NCBI RefSeq assembly: GCF_030254645.1
Contig: NZ_CP116346.1
Coordinates: forward strand, 3,451,001-3,515,000
DNA from: Paucibacter sediminis
GTDB lineage: Bacteria; Pseudomonadota; Gammaproteobacteria; Burkholderiales; Burkholderiaceae_C
Length of the DNA stretch: 64,000 nucleotides
Direction of reading: 5' to 3'
Shown: piece after piece, positions 16,853 through 26,300 of the stretch
Layout of the letters: each line of letters opens with the position of its first letter
Numbering within the stretch: position 1 is the first letter of the stretch
Notes under the pieces: generated by a model
Database searches by the model: none
The model's input: the letters and a program-made list of their open reading frames with translations, nothing else
Told to the model about the DNA's origin: nothing
Position numbers and translations under genes: made by a program

Positions 16853-18100
16853 ATGACGACGCATACCGCAACCCTCTCCCTGCCGGCCGCGGCCGAGGCC
16901 GCGCGCAAGGACTTCAGCACCATAGTCCTGATCGGCCTGGCGCATGGCACTTCGCATTTCTTCCACATGCTGCTGCCGCCGCTGTTCCCGGCCTTCATCC
17001 GCGACTTCGGCCTGAGCTATTCCGAGCTGGGCCTCCTGGTCACCACCTTTTTCGTGATCTCCGGCATCGGCCAGGCCCTGGCCGGCTTTCTGGTGGACCG
17101 CACCGGCGCGCGCCCGGTGCTGTTCGCCGCGCTCGGCTGCTTCGTGCTGGCCTCGGTGGCGGCGGGCCTGGCCGGCGGTTTCATGGGCCTGATGCTGGCC
17201 GCGGCGCTGGCCGGCCTGGGCAACTCGCCCTTCCATCCGGTGGACTTCACCATCCTCAACAAGCGCGTCTCGCCGCCGCGCCTGGGCCATGCCTTCTCGG
17301 TGCATGGCATCTCGGGCAATCTGGGCTGGGCCATCGCGCCGGTGTTCTCCATCGGCATTGCCGAGTTGAGCGGCAACTGGCGTGTCGCCTACCTGGGCAC
17401 GGCCCTGGTGGCGCTGGTGGTGATGGGCCTGCTGGCGCTCAAGCGCGACGCCATTGACGATGCCCAGGGCGAGTGGGCGCATGAGAAGGCCGGCGCCGCG
17501 GCGCTCAAGGAGGAGCACCCGATGGCCTTTCTGCGCCTGCCCTCGGTGTGGCTGTGCTTCTCCTTCTTCTTCTTCACCACCGCGGCGCTGAGCGCGATCC
17601 AGAGCTTTGCCAGCCCGGCCCTGGCCAGCCTCTACGGCCTGCCGATCAAGGCCACCGCCTTCGTGGTGACGGGCTATATGCTCAGCGGCGCGCTGGGCAT
17701 GTTCATCGGCGGCTTCTGGGTGGCGCGCTCGGCCAGCCTGGAGCGCAATATCTCGATCGCGATGGCGGGCGCGGCCCTGGCCCTGGTGCTGGCCGCCACC
17801 GGCCTGCTGCCGCCCCTGCTGGCCGCCGGCGTCGCCGCGCTGGCGGGCTTCGGCACCGGCCTGGCCGGCCCCTCGCGCGACATGCTGATCAAGCGCGCGG
17901 CGCCGCCCGGCGCCACCGGCCGTGTCTATGGCACGGTGTACTCGGGCCTGGACGTGGGCTTCGCGGTGGCCGCACCGATCTTCGGCGCGCTGATGGACCG
18001 CGGCCTGGCGGGCGGCATCTTCTACGGCGCGGCGATCGCTTTGTTGATGGGCATCATGGCGGCCAGCATGGTGGGGCTTGTCCGCAGGAAAAGCGCCTGA
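16853..18100 (+). CDS. MFS transporter (fosmidomycin-resistance-like group)
   Basis: This 415-aa membrane protein has about twelve hydrophobic segments. The segments GISGNLGWAIAPVF and GLLVTTFFVISGIGQALAGF, with the NSPFHPVDFTILNKRVSPPR loop, resemble the Fsr-type branch of MFS exporters. It acts in the inner membrane; the substrate is unknown. The ATG at 16853 starts the gene, and upstream open frame was discarded because it overlaps the divergent AraC gene. It is followed after 22 bp by a thiamine-diphosphate enzyme, so substrate and metabolism may be linked. Confidence 0.85.
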   Translation: MTTHTATLSLPAAAEAARKDFSTIVLIGLAHGTSHFFHMLLPPLFPAFIRDFGLSYSELGLLVTTFFVISGIGQALAGFLVDRTGARPVLFAALGCFVLASVAAGLAGGFMGLMLAAALAGLGNSPFHPVDFTILNKRVSPPRLGHAFSVHGISGNLGWAIAPVFSIGIAELSGNWRVAYLGTALVALVVMGLLALKRDAIDDAQGEWAHEKAGAAALKEEHPMAFLRLPSVWLCFSFFFFTTAALSAIQSFASPALASLYGLPIKATAFVVTGYMLSGALGMFIGGFWVARSASLERNISIAMAGAALALVLAATGLLPPLLAAGVAALAGFGTGLAGPSRDMLIKRAAPPGATGRVYGTVYSGLDVGFAVAAPIFGALMDRGLAGGIFYGAAIALLMGIMAASMVGLVRRKSA

Positions 18101-18122
18101 AGCCGGCGCTACAGTCGCCGGC

Positions 18123-19865
18123 ATGACGACGACTACCCCCAACACCCCCTCGTCCCGACTGGCCGGCCATGCGCTGGTCGAGGCCCTCATCGCCCAGGGC
18201 GTGGACAGCGCCTTCGGCGTGCCCGGTGAAAGCTATCTGGCCGTGCTGGACGGCTTTCACGAGCATCGTGAACAGATTCGCTTCATCGCCTGCCGGCAGG
18301 AGGGCGGGGCGGCCTTCATGGCCGAGGCCCAGGGCAAGCTGACGGGCCGGCCCGGCATCTGCTTCGTGACGCGCGGCCCCGGCGCGACCAATGCCAGCAT
18401 CGGCCTGCACACCGCCTTCCAGGACTCCACGCCCATGGTGCTGTTCATCGGCCAGGTGGCCAGCGACCAGCGCGACCGCGAGGCCTTCCAGGAAGTCGAT
18501 TACCGCCAGATGTTCGGCCCCGGCACGCTGGGCATGGCCAAGTGGGTGGGCGAGGTGCACGACCCCGATCGCCTGCCCGAGTATGTGGCGCGCGCCTTCC
18601 ATACCGCCATGCAGGGCCGGCCCGGCCCGGTGGTGCTGGTGCTGCCCGAGGACATGCTGACGCGCAGCACCAGCGCCCCGGTGCTGGCCCGCGCCGAGGC
18701 CGCCCAGGCCTGGCCCGCGCCGGCCGCCCTGGCCGATCTGCGCGAGAAGCTGCTGGCCGCCAAGCGCCCCTTCGTGCTGGCCGGCGGCGGCGGCTGGACG
18801 CCCGAGAGTTGCGCCGCGCTGCAGCGCTTTGCCGAGGCTTGGGCGTTGCCGGTGGGCTGCGCCTTCCGCTTCCAGGACCTGTTCGACAACCGCCATCCGC
18901 AGTACGCCGGCGACGTCGGCATCGGCATCAATCCCAAGCTGGCGGCGCGCGTGCGCGAGGCCGACCTGGTGATCGCCATCGGCCCGCGCCTGGGCGAGAT
19001 GACCACCGGCGGCTACACCTTGCTGCAGGCGCCGCGCCCGGCCCAGACCCTGGTGCACATCCACGCCGGCGCGGAGGAGCTGGGCCGCGTCTATGCGGCC
19101 GATCTGCTCATCAATGCCAGCATGTCCTGTGCCGCCCAGGCGCTCGAAACCCTGGCCGCGCCGCCCTCGCTGCCTTGGGGCGACTGGACCGCCCAGGCCC
19201 ATGCCGACTACCAGTCCAATCTCGTGCCGCAGGCGGTGAGCCCGCTGGACATGGCCGAGGTGGTGAAGCTGCTGTCCAGCCGCTGCCCCGAGGGCACGGT
19301 GTTCACCAATGGCGCCGGCAACTACAGCGGCTGGCTGCACCGCTTCCATCCATACCCGGCGCTGCAGCAGCATGGCCGCACCCAGCTCGCGCCCACCAGC
19401 GGCGCGATGGGTTATGGCCTGCCGGCCGCGGTGGCGGCCAGCCTGCTGGACCCGCAGCGCTGGGTGGTCAATATCGCCGGCGACGGCGACTTCCTGATGA
19501 ATGGGCAGGAGCTCGCCACCGCCACCGGCTATGGCGCGCGCAAGCTCATCAGCGTGGTGGTGGACAACGGTACCTACGGCACCATCCGCATGCACCAGGA
19601 GCGCGAGTACCCCGGGCGGGTCTCGGGCAGCGATCTCTTCAACCCCGACTTCGCCGCCCTGGCGCTGGCCTATGGCTGGGCCGCCGCACGCGTCGATCGC
19701 ACCGAGGAATTCGCGGCGGCGCTGGATGCGGCACTGCAGGCCGGCAAGCCGACGCTGATCCATCTGCGCCTGGCCACCGATGTCTCGACCAGCCGGGCCA
19801 CGCTGAGCAGCATCCGCGAGGCGGCACGCCAGCGTCTGGGACAATCGGGGCATGGAAAAGATTGA
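18123..19865 (+). CDS. Thiamine-diphosphate-dependent enzyme (IlvB/benzoylformate decarboxylase superfamily)
   Basis: This 580-aa protein has the three TPP-enzyme domains. The catalytic Glu60 lies in CRQEGGAAF, GPGATNASIG follows, and the cofactor motif runs from GDGDFLMNGQELATATGYGA to VDNGTYGTI. The family includes acetolactate synthase, benzoylformate decarboxylase and oxalyl-CoA decarboxylase; the substrate cannot be fixed from sequence. No small acetolactate synthase subunit is nearby, which argues against a role in branched-chain amino acid synthesis. It overlaps the following S4 gene by 14 bp. Confidence 0.82.
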   Translation: MTTTTPNTPSSRLAGHALVEALIAQGVDSAFGVPGESYLAVLDGFHEHREQIRFIACRQEGGAAFMAEAQGKLTGRPGICFVTRGPGATNASIGLHTAFQDSTPMVLFIGQVASDQRDREAFQEVDYRQMFGPGTLGMAKWVGEVHDPDRLPEYVARAFHTAMQGRPGPVVLVLPEDMLTRSTSAPVLARAEAAQAWPAPAALADLREKLLAAKRPFVLAGGGGWTPESCAALQRFAEAWALPVGCAFRFQDLFDNRHPQYAGDVGIGINPKLAARVREADLVIAIGPRLGEMTTGGYTLLQAPRPAQTLVHIHAGAEELGRVYAADLLINASMSCAAQALETLAAPPSLPWGDWTAQAHADYQSNLVPQAVSPLDMAEVVKLLSSRCPEGTVFTNGAGNYSGWLHRFHPYPALQQHGRTQLAPTSGAMGYGLPAAVAASLLDPQRWVVNIAGDGDFLMNGQELATATGYGARKLISVVVDNGTYGTIRMHQEREYPGRVSGSDLFNPDFAALALAYGWAAARVDRTEEFAAALDAALQAGKPTLIHLRLATDVSTSRATLSSIREAARQRLGQSGHGKD

Positions 19866-20082
19866 TTTCGAATTGCGCGGTGAGTTCATCCCGCTGGACA
19901 GCCTGCTCAAGGCCACCGGCCTGGCCGAGAGCGGCGGGCGCGCCCGCATGATGGTGGCCGAGGGCATGGTGCAGGTGGATGGCCGGCCCGAGGCACGCAA
20001 GACCGCCAAGATCCGCGCCGGCCAGGTGGTGAGCCTGCATGGCGCCCAGGTGCGCGTGCTGGCCGATCCGACCCAAGCTTGA
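19852..20082 (+). CDS. Small S4-domain RNA-binding protein (YbcJ-like)
   Basis: This 76-aa protein consists of one S4 RNA-binding domain: LDSLLKATGLAESGGRARMM, then VAEGMVQVDGRPEARK and IRAGQVVSL. It matches the YbcJ-type stand-alone S4 proteins in size. The start at 19852 lies within the last codons of the upstream TPP enzyme gene, so translation is probably coupled. The RNA target is unknown. Confidence 0.88.
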   Translation: MEKIDFELRGEFIPLDSLLKATGLAESGGRARMMVAEGMVQVDGRPEARKTAKIRAGQVVSLHGAQVRVLADPTQA

Positions 20083-20101
20083 CCTATCTGGAGGCCTGCC
20101 C

Positions 20102-20602
20102 ATGGCGCAGCCATTCTCGACCTGCGACTTCTGCGATGCCCACAAGAACGATGCCAGCGGCGACTTCCGCGTCATCCCCGGCGGCCTGTACCGCAGCTAT
20201 GGTGCGCTGGACAGCTTTGCGGGCCCCATCAGCACGGTGCGTTGCCTGGATGACAACAGCCTGGTGAAGGCCGCAGTGGAAAGCCCCGGCCAGGGCCGCG
20301 TGCTGGTGGTGGACGGCGGCGCCTCGATGCGGCGCGCCCTGCTGGGCGGCAATCTGGCGGCGGCGGCGGCGCGCAACGGCTGGGCCGGCCTGCTGATCCA
20401 TGGCTGCGTGCGCGACCTGGCCGAGCTGCGCCAGGCCCAGACTGGCATCCTGGCGCTGGGCCATGTGCCCATGCCCACCGATCGCCAGGGCCAGGGCTCG
20501 GCGGACCTACCGCTGCAACTGCACGGCTGCTGGATACGGCCGGGCGAATGGCTGTATGCCGATGCCGACGGGGTGGTGATCAGCGCGCGGGCGCTGCGTT
20601 GA
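20102..20602 (+). CDS. RraA-family protein
   Basis: This 166-aa protein belongs to the RraA family, with GGLYRSYGALDSFAGPI near the N-terminus, GRVLVVDGGASMRRALLGGN near residues 65-84 and GLLIHGCVRDLAEL near residues 97-110. Members either inhibit RNase E or act as 4-hydroxy-4-methyl-2-oxoglutarate/oxaloacetate aldolases. The GG-N and RD motifs fit both groups. Location beside an S4 protein favours an RNA-related role only weakly. The ATG at 20102 has TGGAGG 8 bp upstream. Confidence 0.85.
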   Translation: MAQPFSTCDFCDAHKNDASGDFRVIPGGLYRSYGALDSFAGPISTVRCLDDNSLVKAAVESPGQGRVLVVDGGASMRRALLGGNLAAAAARNGWAGLLIHGCVRDLAELRQAQTGILALGHVPMPTDRQGQGSADLPLQLHGCWIRPGEWLYADADGVVISARALR

Positions 20603-20609
20603 CCCACCC

Positions 20610-21383
20610 TCAGCGATAGCGCGACAGGATGCGCTCCACCGAGCCATCGGCGAGCAAGTCGTCGATGGCCTGGTTGACCTGGCCGAATGGCAGCCTGGCC
20701 TTGCGTGAAAAGGCGCAGCGCGCGTCGATGCGCCCGAGCGTCAGCACGGTCCTGAGCCCGGCCTCGGGGTGCTGGCGCAGGAAGTAGGCCAGCGAGGTGC
20801 GCTCGGCCAGGGCGTAGGGCAGGCGCTGCGCCGCCAGCTTGCGCAGATTGGCCAGCATGGTGGGGGCGTCGTCGCGCACAAAGCCCGCGCCCAGCAGGGC
20901 TTCGACCTCAGGGTAGCGGTAGCCCACCACCGTGCCGATCGCCTGGCCCTCCAGCTCCTGCAACTGCGCCAGCTCGGGCGCCTGCTGCGTGCCGGCCAGC
21001 AGCGCGGCGTCCGGAATGACGACGCTGCTCCAGTCGTGCTGGCCATCGAGCCAGCCCGGAATCACATAGCAGAGGCCATCGGCCTCACCATCGCGCAGGG
21101 CCGCGCGCACGCGCCGGCTGGGCAGGGGCAGAAAGCGTGCGCGCCGCTGCAGGCGCGCGGCGATGGCCTCGCCCAGATCCTTCAGAATGCCGGCGCGCAG
21201 CCGGTTGCCTTCGAATTCCGCCAGCGGCAGGGTGTTGCTGGTGGGCGCGATGAACACCAGCTCGGGCCGCTCGGGCGCCTGCGCCCGGCACGTCGCGCCG
21301 CCGATGGCCGCGAACAGCAAGCCTGCCAGCACCCATTGCTCCGGGCGCCAGGGCCGCAAACGAGTAGTTCCGAGGGCTGGCAT
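20610..21383 (-). CDS. Orphan family-3 solute-binding protein
   Basis: This 257-aa exported protein uses the ATG at 21383, which gives the signal peptide segment WVLAGLLFAAIGGATCRAQA; a longer upstream frame is not protein-like. The mature part shows ELVFIAPTSNTLPLAEFEGN, DLGEAIAARLQRRARFLPLP and a C-terminal VNQAIDDLLADGSVERILSR typical of SBP_bac_3 proteins. It is convergent with the RraA gene, 7 bp from its stop. It is the fourth of the orphan binding proteins here; the ligand is unknown. Confidence 0.75.
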   Translation of the reverse strand: MPALGTTRLRPWRPEQWVLAGLLFAAIGGATCRAQAPERPELVFIAPTSNTLPLAEFEGNRLRAGILKDLGEAIAARLQRRARFLPLPSRRVRAALRDGEADGLCYVIPGWLDGQHDWSSVVIPDAALLAGTQQAPELAQLQELEGQAIGTVVGYRYPEVEALLGAGFVRDDAPTMLANLRKLAAQRLPYALAERTSLAYFLRQHPEAGLRTVLTLGRIDARCAFSRKARLPFGQVNQAIDDLLADGSVERILSRYR

Positions 21384-21581
21384 CGCCCTGCCAGCATAGC
21401 GGCAAGGTGCTGCGCCGGCGCGAAGCCGGCCGCACTGGGCGCATGCCGGCCTCGATCGGTCGCGCGCCAGCGCTGCAGCCGTCGCCCGCACAGGGGACGT
21501 CGGTCCCACGCCTTAGGGGCCCGTGCGGCTTGCAAAGAGGCATAGGATGCGCCGGCACCTACCAAACTCAGGGAGTTCAGC

Positions 21582-22652
21582 ATGCAGCACATTTGCGGCG
21601 CATTGCGCGTGGTCTCGATGGCGGCTCGTTCGAACTTGCGTGTGGCCCTGCCACTGGCCATCCTGCTGGGCGCATCGGCCGTGAGTGCCAATCCCGAGCT
21701 GAGCTTCAGCAGTTATGCGCAGGTCTACGGCTATATCTACACCAGCTATTCCAGCCCCTTGCTGGGCGACGTCAGCTTCCAGCTCAACCTGCCCGCGGAC
21801 TACCGCGGGCTGCAGGCCGGGCAGACCTCCACCGGCGTGGCCAGCATCAACTACAGCGTGCCGGCCGGCAATGGCGGCACCGGCGATCCGATCTACGACA
21901 TCGTCACCAGCAACGGTCAGTACGGCTTTGCCTACCAGGGCAAGGCCGAGGCCGATGGCCTGAAGCTGCGCACCGCGATACAGGTCAGCACCGTGGACGC
22001 GGGCGCGAACCTGGCCAACTCGCCCAACAGCAACCTGAGCGCCTACGCCTATGCCTCGTGGAGCCAGCAGATGTATATCGCGCCCACGGCGGACCGGCCC
22101 TTGGGCAGCTATGGCGCCATCCTGGTTGGCCTCACGGTGGATGGCAGCTTCCCGGGTCTCAGCGATCCGAACTGGTCGAGTTCGGCCAGCCTGACGGCGC
22201 GTGCGCACTCGTCCTTCACCGACACCGCCGGCGTCAGCTACCAGAGCGATTTCTACGTCAACGCGGCGGCCGGCGATCCCGACTGGAGCGGCTCCAGGAC
22301 GGTGTTCAAGAAGCTGCTGTTCCAGTACGGCACGCCGTTCTCGATCGACCTCTACCAGTACAACACCGCCTGGTCTAATGGCACGGCGGACTTCTTCAAC
22401 ACCGGCAAGATCAGCTCGATCGAGTTGCCCTACGGCGCCTCCCTGGACTCCGGCGCGCAGCAGGACGGCCTGGGCGGGGTGAGCATCTTTGGCACCGTGT
22501 TCAATTCCGCCACCGTCGATGCGCAGAACACCAACTGGGACTTCGGCAACAACGGCGGCGGCTTCACACCGCAGGTGCCCGAGCCGTCCAGCTATGCGAT
22601 GTTGCTGGCCGGTCTGGTGGCGGTGGGCTTTCTGGCGCGGCGCCGGCGTTAA
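21582..22652 (+). CDS. PEP-CTERM sorting-domain protein
   Basis: This 356-aa exported protein has a signal peptide (LRVALPLAILLGASAVSA) and a C-terminal PEP-CTERM tripartite signal: VPEPSS, a hydrophobic helix (YAMLLAGLVAVGFLA), then RRRR. Such proteins are processed by an exosortase (EpsH/XrtA type) and delivered to the cell surface or exopolysaccharide. The middle is Ser/Thr/Asn/Gly-rich, beta-strand-like and without a recognisable enzyme motif. The ATG at 21582 has AGGGAG just upstream. No exosortase gene is in the window. Confidence 0.88.
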   Translation: MQHICGALRVVSMAARSNLRVALPLAILLGASAVSANPELSFSSYAQVYGYIYTSYSSPLLGDVSFQLNLPADYRGLQAGQTSTGVASINYSVPAGNGGTGDPIYDIVTSNGQYGFAYQGKAEADGLKLRTAIQVSTVDAGANLANSPNSNLSAYAYASWSQQMYIAPTADRPLGSYGAILVGLTVDGSFPGLSDPNWSSSASLTARAHSSFTDTAGVSYQSDFYVNAAAGDPDWSGSRTVFKKLLFQYGTPFSIDLYQYNTAWSNGTADFFNTGKISSIELPYGASLDSGAQQDGLGGVSIFGTVFNSATVDAQNTNWDFGNNGGGFTPQVPEPSSYAMLLAGLVAVGFLARRRR

Positions 22653-22658
22653 GCCCTG

Positions 22659-23369
22659 TCAGGCGGCCCGGGGCTGGAACAGGCTCAGCAGCCGGTCCAG
22701 CCCGCCTTCGTTGATCGCCACCATGGCCTGCGCCCGCACCTTGGGCTTGGCGTGGTAGGCCACCGAGAGACCGGCCGCGCCCATCATGGGCAGGTCGTTG
22801 GCGCCATCGCCCACCGCGATGCACTCGCCCGGCAGGGCGCCGATGTCGGCCGCGCATTGCAGCAGCATGCGGCGCTTTTCCTCGCCGTCGCAGATCTCGC
22901 CCCAGGCCTGCATCAACAGGCCGCCGCTGAGGGCGCCGTCGACGATCTCCAGTTCATTGCTGCGCACCCAGTCCATGCCCAGCTCGGCGGCGACGTAACG
23001 GGTGAAGAAGGTGAAACCGCCCGACACCAGCACCAGCTTGAGCCCGGCGGCCTTGAGCGCGGCGCAGAGTTCGCGTGCGCCCGGGTTGAAGCGCAGGCGC
23101 TCCTTCAGCACGGCCTCCAGCGCCGCGACGGGCACGCCCTTGAGCAGGGCGAGGCGGCGGCGCAGGCTGTCCTTGAAATCGCTGATCTCGCCGCGCATCG
23201 CGGCCTCGGTGATGGCCGCCACCTCGGCCTTGCGGCCGGCGGCATCGGCGATCTCGTCGATGCACTCGATATTGATCAGGGTCGAGTCCATGTCGAAGGC
23301 AGCGAGCTTGTAGTCGCTCAAACGCAGCGGGGGCGTGAAGCCCTGGGTCACGAGGGTCAGGTCTTGCAT
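22659..23369 (-). CDS. serB: Phosphoserine phosphatase SerB
   Basis: This 236-aa HAD-superfamily enzyme makes the last step of serine synthesis. The nucleophile motif AAFDMDSTLINIECIDEIAD is near residue 29. The Ser/Thr motif LVSGGFTFFT and the metal-binding motif AVGDGANDLPMMGAA are also present. The protein corresponds to the catalytic half without the ACT-like N-terminal domain of E. coli SerB. It follows mfd on the same strand after 5 bp. The start codon is embedded in a copy of the dispersed 16-bp word (23353-23368). Confidence 0.95.
   Translation of the reverse strand: MQDLTLVTQGFTPPLRLSDYKLAAFDMDSTLINIECIDEIADAAGRKAEVAAITEAAMRGEISDFKDSLRRRLALLKGVPVAALEAVLKERLRFNPGARELCAALKAAGLKLVLVSGGFTFFTRYVAAELGMDWVRSNELEIVDGALSGGLLMQAWGEICDGEEKRRMLLQCAADIGALPGECIAVGDGANDLPMMGAAGLSVAYHAKPKVRAQAMVAINEGGLDRLLSLFQPRAA
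23353..23368 (+). repeat. Dispersed 16-bp word, copy over the serB start
   Basis: AGGGTCAGGTCTTGCA, core intact. It covers the serB start codon on the opposite strand (M-Q-D-L-T), with CAA for Gln. Confidence 0.6.
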
Positions 23370-23374
23370 ATCTG

Positions 23375-26300
23375 TCAGTCTTGCTTGATCGGGTTGCCGA
23401 GGAGGCGCAGCACCTCGCGGATCGCTTGCGCGCGGTCCTTGGGGTCGCTCAGCGCCTTGTCGATGCGCAGCTTGTCGTTGCCTACCAGCTTGATGGTCTT
23501 GTTCTTCTGCACCAGTTCGATCACGCGCATCGCGTCGATGGGCGGATTCGGGCGGAAGTTGATGTTCATCACCGTGGGCGCCGCGTCGATCTTGGCCACG
23601 CCATAGGGCTTGGCCAGCACGCGCAGGCGGTGCGTGTCAAACAGGGTCTGGCCCTGCGCCGGCAGCTTGCCGAAGCGGTCGGTGATCTCTTCCAGCATGG
23701 CGTCGATCTGCGCCGGCTTGTCGGCCGTGGCCAGGCGCTTGTAGAGCGAGAGCCGCACATGCACGTCGCCGCAATAGGCGTCGGGCAGCAGGGCCGGGGC
23801 GTGCAGATTGATCTCGGTGGTGGCCGAGAGCGGCGAGAGCAGGTCGGGCTCCTTGCCGGCCTTGAGCGAGCGCACCGCTTCCGAGAGCATCTCGTTGTAG
23901 AGCTGGAAGCCGACTTCCATCATGTTGCCGCTCTGGTTCTCGCCCAGCACCTCGCCGGCGCCGCGGATCTCCAGATCGTGCATCGCGAGGTAGAAGCCCG
24001 AGCCCAGCTCCTCCATCGCCTGGATGGCCTCCAGGCGCTGCGCTGCCTGCTTGGTCAGGCCCTCGATGTCCGGCACCATCAGATAGGCATAGGCCTGGTG
24101 GTGCGAGCGGCCGACGCGGCCGCGCAGCTGGTGCAGCTGGGCCAGGCCGAACTTGTCGGCGCGGCTGATCACGATGGTGTTGGCGGTGGGCACGTCGATG
24201 CCGGTCTCGATGATGGTGGAGCACAGCAGCACGTTGTGCTTGCCGCCCACGAACTCGCGCATCACCCGCTCCAGCTCGCGCTCGGGCATCTGGCCATGGG
24301 CGACGATGATGCGCGCCTCGGGCAAGAGCTCCTCCAGCTTCTGGCGCCGGTTCTCGATCGTCTCGACCTCGTTGTGCAGGAAGTAGACCTGGCCGCCGCG
24401 CTTCAACTCGCGCAGCACCGCCTCGCGGATGGTGCCGCTGCTCTCGGCGCGCACAAAGGTCTTGATGGCGAGGCGGCGCTGCGGTGCGGTGGCGATCACG
24501 CTGAGGTCGCGCAGGCCTTCCAGCGCCATGCCCAGGGTGCGCGGGATCGGCGTGGCGGTGAGCGTCAGCACGTCGACCTCGGCACGCATCGCCTTCATTG
24601 CCTCCTTGTGACGCACGCCGAAGCGGTGCTCCTCGTCGATGATGAGCAGGCCCAGGCGGTTGAACTTGACCTCCTGCGAGAGCAGCTTGTGGGTACCGAT
24701 GACGATGTCGATGGTGCCGTCGGCCAGGCCCTCCATCGCCGCCTTGATCTCCTTGGCGGAGCGGAAGCGGCTCATCTCCGCCACCTTCACCGGCCATTTG
24801 CCGAAGCGGTCGGCGATGTTCTGGTAATGCTGCTCGGCCAGCAGCGTGGTGGGCGCCAGCAGCGCCACCTGCTTGCCACCCATCACCGCGACGAAGGCGG
24901 CGCGCAGCGCCACCTCGGTCTTGCCGAAGCCCACGTCGCCGCAGACCAGGCGGTCCATGGGCTTGGGCGAGATCATGTCCTGGATCACCGCATGGATGGC
25001 GGCGCGCTGGTCGGGCGTTTCCTCGAAGCCGAAGCTGGCGGCGAAGGCCTCGTAGTCGTGCGGCGAATAGCGGAAGGCATGGCCCTCGCGGGCGGCCCGG
25101 CGGGCGTAGAGGTTGAGCAGCTCGGCCGCGGTGTCGCGCACCTGCTCGGCCGCGCGGCGCTTGGCCTTCTCCCATTGGCCCGATCCGAGCCGGTGCAGCG
25201 GCGCCTCCTCGGCGCTCACGCCGGTGTAGCGGCTGATCAGGTGCAGCTGGGCCACCGGCACATAGAGCGTGGCCTTGTCGGCGTACTCGAGGTGCAGGAA
25301 CTCGGAAGCGCCGTCACCGATGTCGATATTGATCAGGCCCTGGTAGCGCCCGATGCCGTGATTCACATGCACCACCGGGTCGCCCACCTTGAGCTCGGAG
25401 AGGTCCTTGATGAGCGCGTTGACGTCGCTCACCTGCTCCTGCTTGCGGCGCCGGCGCGTCGTCGGCGTGGTGGCGAACAGCTCGGTCTCGGTGAAGAGCT
25501 GGATGACGTTGCCACCCTCCGGCTCGTACCAGAAGAAGCCGGCCGCCAGTGGCGCGGCGGTGATGGCGAACTTCTCGTCCGAGGCCTCGAACTCGGCAAG
25601 ACCTGACACCGAGGGCGGATCGATCTTGTTGTCGCGCAGCAGCTCCAAGAGGCTCTCGCGCCGGCCTTCGCTCTCGGCCAGCAGCAGCACGCGGTGCGGC
25701 GTGCTCTTCAGGTGCGCGGCCAGGCGCGCCAGCGGCTCCTGCGCGCCGCGCTCCACGCTCACATCGGGCAGGGGCCGGGCATAGTCCACCGGCTCGCTGC
25801 CGCGCAGCGCCAGCACCGCATGCGCATGGGTGAGGCCGAAGAAGTCCTCCACCGGCAGGAAGATCTCCTCGGGCGGCAAGAGCGGCCGCTCGGGGTCGTG
25901 CTGCAGGAAGCGATGGCGCTCGCGCGTGTCGGTCCAGAAACGCTTCAGTGCCTCGTCCACCTCGCCATGCAGGGCCAGCGCGCAGTCGCTGCCCAGAAAG
26001 TCGAAGATGGTGGCGGTCTGCTCGAAGAACACCGGCAGGTAGTACTCGATGCCGGCGGTGGCGATGCCCTGGGCCATGTCCTTGTAGAGGCGCGACTTGG
26101 TCGGGTCGCCGTCCATCTTCTCGCGCCAGCGCGCGCGGAAGGCCTGGCGCGCCGCCTCGTCCATCGGGAACTCGCGGCCGGGCAGAAGGCGCACCTCGGG
26201 CACCGGATAGAGGCTGCGCTGGCTGTCGGGGTCGAAGGTGCGGATCGAGTCCACCTCGTCGCCGAACAGGTCCACCCGGTAGGGCACCGGCGAGCCCATC

